Assembly: GCA_008000375.1 (NCBI GenBank)
Contig: SMOI01000474.1
Span: 1 to 22,329 of the forward strand
Source: Poteriospumella lacustris
Lineage: Eukaryota > Sar > Chrysophyceae > Chromulinales > Dinobryaceae
DNA: 22,329 nucleotides
Reading direction: 5' to 3'
This document shows, in pieces, positions 18,435 to 22,329 of the stretch. The notes beneath the pieces are model-generated. The model made no database searches. It saw only the letters and a program-made list of their open reading frames with translations, and was not told the DNA's origin. Every line of letters begins with the position of its first letter. Within the stretch, counting starts at the first letter, position 1. A program made the position numbers and the translations under genes.

Positions 18435-18941
18435 GGAAGTCGTGCACCATTGTGGCGGTTGTTTTTAAGTGGCGACTGACGCTTTTTCGACGAAATGGCG
18501 GTTTTCATTTACCGACAAATTAGGCGACGATTGTTGATGTCCAGTCGATCGGTGTCTACGACATTAATGTTAATACCTATAATAGAAAATTATCATACCA
18601 AATTGCGTTTTGGTAACGAGTAATTAACGTCACGGTAAACTTGATATGCATCAAAAAAAGACAACAAGCTACAAAGACAACAAGCACATGGAGCACACCC
18701 ACCGTGGATAAACCAAGGGCCAGTTGGCCCAACCAGTACTTTGACAGGTCGTCCTCCATTTTTTCATTCAAACAATTTATGTAACGAGGAGCCCACCGTC
18801 TGTGTCATCGATTATTTATTTCATCAAAGTGGGAATGCCGCAGGTTGTTGATAAATCCACCTGTAAAGTTAGAATCGAAAACCAATTTTCTGAAACGGCT
18901 TAAAACCGCCATCTCAACCGCCACAATGGTGCACGACTACC
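18435..18941 (+). mobile_element. Miniature inverted-repeat element, copy C (507 bp)
   Basis: Begins GGAAGTCGTGCACCATTGTG and ends with the reverse complement of GGTAGTCGTGCACCATTGTG, flanked by TA at 18433-18434 and 18942-18943. It is in the same orientation as copy B and inverted relative to copy A. It keeps the sub-terminal block that copy B lost (GTGGCGACTGACGCTTTTTC). A tandem copy of AAAGACAACAAGC near 18656-18690 is unique to it. The central dyad GGGCCAGTTGGCCC is at 18717-18730. No coding capacity. Confidence 0.9.
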
Positions 18942-18943
18942 TA

Positions 18944-19715
18944 AATCCTTACGACAGGAATACGAACGATATGAAGAGGGGTTCTAAACCATGCGCTTCT
19001 GCGATATTCGCTGTATCTCAGAAAATCCAAACATGAGGCTTTGCCCTCATGAATGACACCCGTTTCAAAAATAGGTGTGTTTGGTTTGTGGAAGCCCCCA
19101 CTGAATACATCTTGTAGGTAGTGCTTCTACTAACAGCACGTCCAACAAATAAAGCCCCTCTGCCGTAAATTTGTTGGCAAAAAAGTTGTAATCCAGTGTT
19201 CGTCAAGCCGACAGTCTCATGGTTGATGAGAGAAATTGACAACGATGACAAATGCTCAGCTGGCACAAACGTCTTCAATACCAACGCAACGGCAAAACTG
19301 ACGACGGACATCGTTGTTCTATTGCGATGTCTTTTGCGACAACAAACCTTGAGGGTCTGACAAAGAGTCTTCTTCCGACATGGCAATCGATTGTGTAAAG
19401 TAACGAGCTTTCTAATCGCCAACATGCCGTCCAATTCAAATAAACGAGGATGCTCGAAAGGGTACCTTTCTTACGCCCGTATAGGATTCAACCCTAAATA
19501 AGGGATTGCAAATTTCGATAATATTTACCTCTATATCAAACCCTCCGGTTCACTCTCTCCGCTTCCTCGTTGTTTTCCTGAGTCTTTCAACTGCGAGCAC
19601 TCTCGGTGATAACCTCGGTGTGTCGTCGACACTACCCCGGTTATACCTCGAGATATCTCGTTGGTCGGTTGAAAAACTATGAATCGTTCCTGGCTCTCTG
19701 CAACGAGCGTGCGCA
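18944..19715. other. Stretch without a recognisable gene
   Basis: The longest frame is on the minus strand (19018-19434, 138 residues, with a hydrophobic stretch MSVVSFAVALVLKTFVPAEH), not recognised. The sequence right after copy C (YDRNTNDMKRGSKPC in one frame) may continue the interrupted Ty3 copy but shows no Pol motif. Confidence 0.3.
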
Positions 19716-20530
19716 ATGGCGATCGTTTTCTGTGTTCCAATCGCAGTTCCGAAGGTGTTTGCGCGGTTAAGGACCCGTGTGTGTCTGTTTAGTGAGTTCG
19801 TGTGGGCATTCTTCAGCGCCTTTGCGTCTTTCAAAGAGCCTTCGAATGAACCCACCCTTGAACAAGCCATGCTTGTTCACCCTTTAAAGCCATACCTGGG
19901 AGAGAAGACGTTTGGGTTGAGTGGGTCAATTCTGGACCGAACATACGGGAGCGATGCCAGTATTAATCTGGCTCGTTCCTTCACCACTCTTCCACTCTTC
20001 CCAGCCCCAACAACATCCACTGGCACCCTCAATGTGGCTTCGAGACCGACCAACATCTTGTTGGGATCTGGTGTTTCGCAGAAGCTGAGGCTGTGGTGCG
20101 CCGTGCCACAGGTGCCGTGGATGAAGCGGCTGCAGAGGAGCCGACTGTGGCCGGAGCAGGAACCACAGCCTGCTGTGGGAATCGGCCGTTAAAGGCATCC
20201 AGGTAGCTTACGCCCCCAGACAGTCTCCGGAATGTCTGGTCGAAAAGAGTGGAGTTGGTGGCCGCAGCGAGATTGTCGTATCGACCGTTCTCGATGCAAA
20301 AGGCGCTCTTGGGAGTCCTTGACAAGGACGGTCTTGACTGCGTCCTGCCAGGATCTCAGTTCAAATGGAGAAGCTGCCAGACGCAAGAGCCATAGATCAT
20401 CGACAGTCGTGACCTTTCGCTCGGTCAACGATGCGAGGGGCTTGCGTCTTGAAGAGGCGTGATGGTCACGAGCTCTGCCGCCCTGGCTCCGTCCTTGGAG
20501 CTGTCGTGGAGGCCCCCGGTGAGGGTCCAC
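19716..20530. pseudogene. Overlapping coding remnants, possibly a gag-like piece on the minus strand
   Basis: On the minus strand, 20530-20310 reads DDLWLLRLAASPFELRSWQD and AVKTVLVKD. After a shift, 20325-20029 continues with KSAFCIENGRYDNLAAATNS, TLFDQTFRRLSGG and an Ala/Pro/Ser linker. That order (helical region, then low-complexity linker) could be a broken gag. On the plus strand an ATG-started frame 19716-20192 (158 residues, with PYLGEKTFGLSGSILDRTYG) is equally long and unrecognised. I cannot decide which strand was coding. Confidence 0.3.
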
Positions 20531-21295
20531 TAAAAGGCTTTTTACCGTTTGATATTAGGAAGTCAAAGGCACAACTCAAATGATTATGTTGGAAGAAACG
20601 AACGTTTCACAAATCCGGCGGCCTTGGTCCGGCAACTGTTCTTTCGGGTCCTCGGATCTAATCGACTACATGGTAGTCGCTAAGAGTAAACAACAGAGAA
20701 TTGTAACTGTAAGTACTTAAGTGAGGTAATCATTTGAGTTGTGTTATTACAGTTGTCAAGAGGAAAGTTAGGACAACTGCCATCGGTTGTAGTTCAGCAT
20801 CGACAACCGGAAAGGGGCCAGAATGTGTGGCTACACATGAGAGAGAGGCCACAGGTTGCAAATAATGAATAAATATCGATAAGGCAGGCCGAAGGGCCGC
20901 AAAATGAATGGATATAGAGTATAGAAGCGAACGCGTTGAGAGGCGCAGGTCGGCGGGCCGCGAGCAGAGGGCTAAAAGCGAACGCGTTCACCGCTATGTT
21001 TAGCTGCCTTGGAATCAAAAGATAAGGGCGCGAAGAATAGATAACATTTATCGCCTCTATAATATTCTAGTGAGATTATCCGGAATAAGTCAGATAAGAA
21101 ATGATGATGCTTGATGAAACATATTTCTACTGTGGTGAACAAATGTGTGTGACATAGTAACTAATTTGTATGATATAGCAACTAATTTCCTGTTTAGACA
21201 CTTCAGTTCGTTGAAAGACATGGAAACAGGAAACTGAAAACTGTCAATCAAAGGAAGACACGAAGCATGAAGCTGAATGACCCATCCTGTTGGCT
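20531..21295. other. Non-coding stretch, leader- or LTR-like
   Basis: No gene. CGAACGCGTT occurs twice (about 20929 and 20980). CAGAATGTGTGG at about 20819, after CGGAAAGG, resembles CGGAAGG...CAGAATGTGTGG at 4503-4526 in the leader of the left Ty3 element. If the gag-like piece at 20029-20530 is real, this is its upstream region. Confidence 0.35.
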
Positions 21296-21707
21296 TCATT
21301 TGTTGCTTCGCTTGAAAGCCATGTACGCTTTGTACTCTTCATCATCCACTTCGATCGATCGTTTTCGGCTCTGGTTGGTTCCACGGTTCTCATTTGCATT
21401 ATCACCAGACGTTGCATCAATTACAATTCGATCCTTTTGAATTCCGCCGAGGAAGTTACAAAGTAAGGCAAGCATTTCAGTTTCAATTCCATCTCGCTTC
21501 AATTCCAGTTTTTGTTGATTATCCAGAAAGCTTAACAACGCATTTGTCTCCTTTCTATCTTTCTCAGCGGCTAACTCTTCTTTTCCCGTCAACTTCGCGA
21601 TCAATTTATCCATGTTGCTTCGGCGAAGCGTGAAGGAGTTCCGAAGCAATACCTCTGTGATTGAGAAGGCCTTTGGGGGTGTGGGGGGAAGTTTCACTTT
21701 TTTGTCC

Positions 21708-21723
21708 GTCAGTCAGTCAGTCA
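21708..21723. repeat. GTCA tetranucleotide repeat (4 units)
   Basis: Four perfect GTCA units lie between the two coding parts of the second Harbinger ORF1 relic, breaking its frame on the minus strand. Confidence 0.85.
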
Positions 21724-21850
21724 GACAAACGATTGCTTCGGCCCACAACTAACCTACGTTGTTACTGCCACTTTGCTTCCAAGAGTGTTACAACCCACGC
21801 GCTTCATACCAGTAGCAGCTTGATAGGAAATGGCTTGAGAATTTTCAACA

Positions 21851-21921
21851 GGTAAGGACGCTGAGTTTGGTTTCTGACGTCAGGTAAGAACGGTATCCGT
21901 TTCTGACGTCTGCGTTCGAAA
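21851..21921. repeat. Tandem pair of about 30-bp units, related to a block at 14561
   Basis: Unit 1 (21851-21882) and unit 2 (21883-21910) both run GGTAAG, then a variable middle, then TTTCTGACGTC. Unit 2 is followed by TGCGTTCGAAA. The same GGTAAG and GTCTGCGTTCGAAA occur once at 14561-14596 inside the 862-bp Mutator-like element. Confidence 0.7.
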
Positions 21922-22329
21922 TGTCGATCCAAGCCGGTTTTCAGCGTTTCCTCCAACGCCGACTAAGACACTTTGCTCACCATCATTTTCATCTTCTCTT
22001 TCTGAATCTTGTTCGTCATGGTCATCGACGGTATGCTCAACATCATCGTCATCCATATCGATGACATCCATTCGATTTTCAATCGCTTTGTACGCTCTCT
22101 TTGCTCTTATCACTTCTTTTGGGCAGCTGGGATCTCCGGTGGCATTTTTTTGTGATTTTACGACTCTTTAAAACGTCAGACGTTCTTGTGCATTCAATGC
22201 TAAAAGGCCCCATTCCTCTTGTCCGAAAGAAAAGCGATCTATCACCACAGTGAGCTGAAAAGTTCTTTTTGTCCTCTCTAGACATAGGAATGGATAATCG
22301 ATCAAACGAATCGATTCGGATTATATCGT

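Larger units (their letters stand above)
21296..22270 (-). pseudogene. Second Harbinger ORF1 (DUF6818-type) relic
   Basis: Recognised by the hallmark block around 22085-22145: in one frame ATGDPSCPKEV leading into IRAKRAYKAIENRMDVID, matching PTGDPTCPP and RAKRIQKAIESRQGVID of the left copy. An acidic linker follows (DMDDDDVEHTVDDHDEQDSE, stop at 21880). The C-terminal part lies in another frame (21697-21296): a Lys/Glu-rich helix (LIAKLTGKEELAAEKDRKET) and a tail DDEEYKAYMAFKRSNK like the left copy's DSEYDEFQRWKRQ. The Myb-like N-terminal domain before 22145 is scrambled by frameshifts (only a DVLKSRK-like remnant). The 180 bp between the two parts hold repeats and stops. No transposase is seen beside it. 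Confidence 0.65.

Noticed and set aside
1-22329. CRISPR arrays, rRNA and tRNA genes
   Set aside because: Looked for; no regularly spaced repeats or recognisable RNA gene sequence seen by eye.

Overview
The window looks like a repeat-rich, gene-poor stretch of a eukaryotic nuclear genome, most likely a protist. A stramenopile such as a diatom or oomycete is my best guess, from the mix of Ty3/gypsy retrotransposons, PIF/Harbinger transposons with a DUF6818-type Myb-like ORF1, and a non-LTR-like reverse transcriptase; this is inference only. No intact housekeeping gene, rRNA, tRNA or CRISPR array is visible. Nearly everything recognisable is a transposable element or a broken piece of one.

Left part (1-6300). 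A minus-strand Ty3/gypsy element enters from beyond position 1. It shows Gag (2136-4217) and Pol (protease, reverse transcriptase, RNase H; integrase would lie outside). Gag and Pol share one frame separated by a single UGA, and one more UGA sits inside the RT. The element's 5' leader or LTR (about 4218-4617) abuts, and appears to have cut into, a plus-strand Harbinger transposase fragment (about 4608-5190). Tail-to-tail with it lies the Harbinger ORF1 gene on the minus strand (5209-6158), broken by one frameshift.

Middle part (6300-13500). Mostly non-coding or unassigned sequence. It holds two copies of a roughly 0.5-kb miniature inverted-repeat element (9034-9554 and 11810-12275, TA target duplications), a frameshifted unknown gene (10099-10528), an orphan ORF (7608-7934) and a decayed retropepsin fragment (11369-11808, minus).

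Right-centre (13500-15800). A plus-strand reverse transcriptase pseudogene carries two in-frame UGAs and several frameshifts. It is split by an 862-bp insertion (14332-15193) with 39-bp terminal inverted repeats and a perfect 11-bp target duplication, the signature of a non-autonomous Mutator-like element. This element holds a strong foldback and a 102-bp-period minisatellite.

Right part (15800-22329). A second, decayed Ty3/gypsy element on the plus strand (gag, zinc knuckle, DTG protease; 16916-18434) is cut by the third copy of the miniature element (18435-18941). Weak coding remnants follow (19716-20530), then a leader-like stretch. A second Harbinger ORF1 relic lies at 21296-22270 (minus).

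The window is best read as nested layers of transposons: Ty3 in Harbinger, a Mutator-like element in an RT gene, and miniature elements in Ty3 remnants. The direct sequence evidence is strongest for the three miniature elements and for the 862-bp insertion, whose boundaries can be set to the base.
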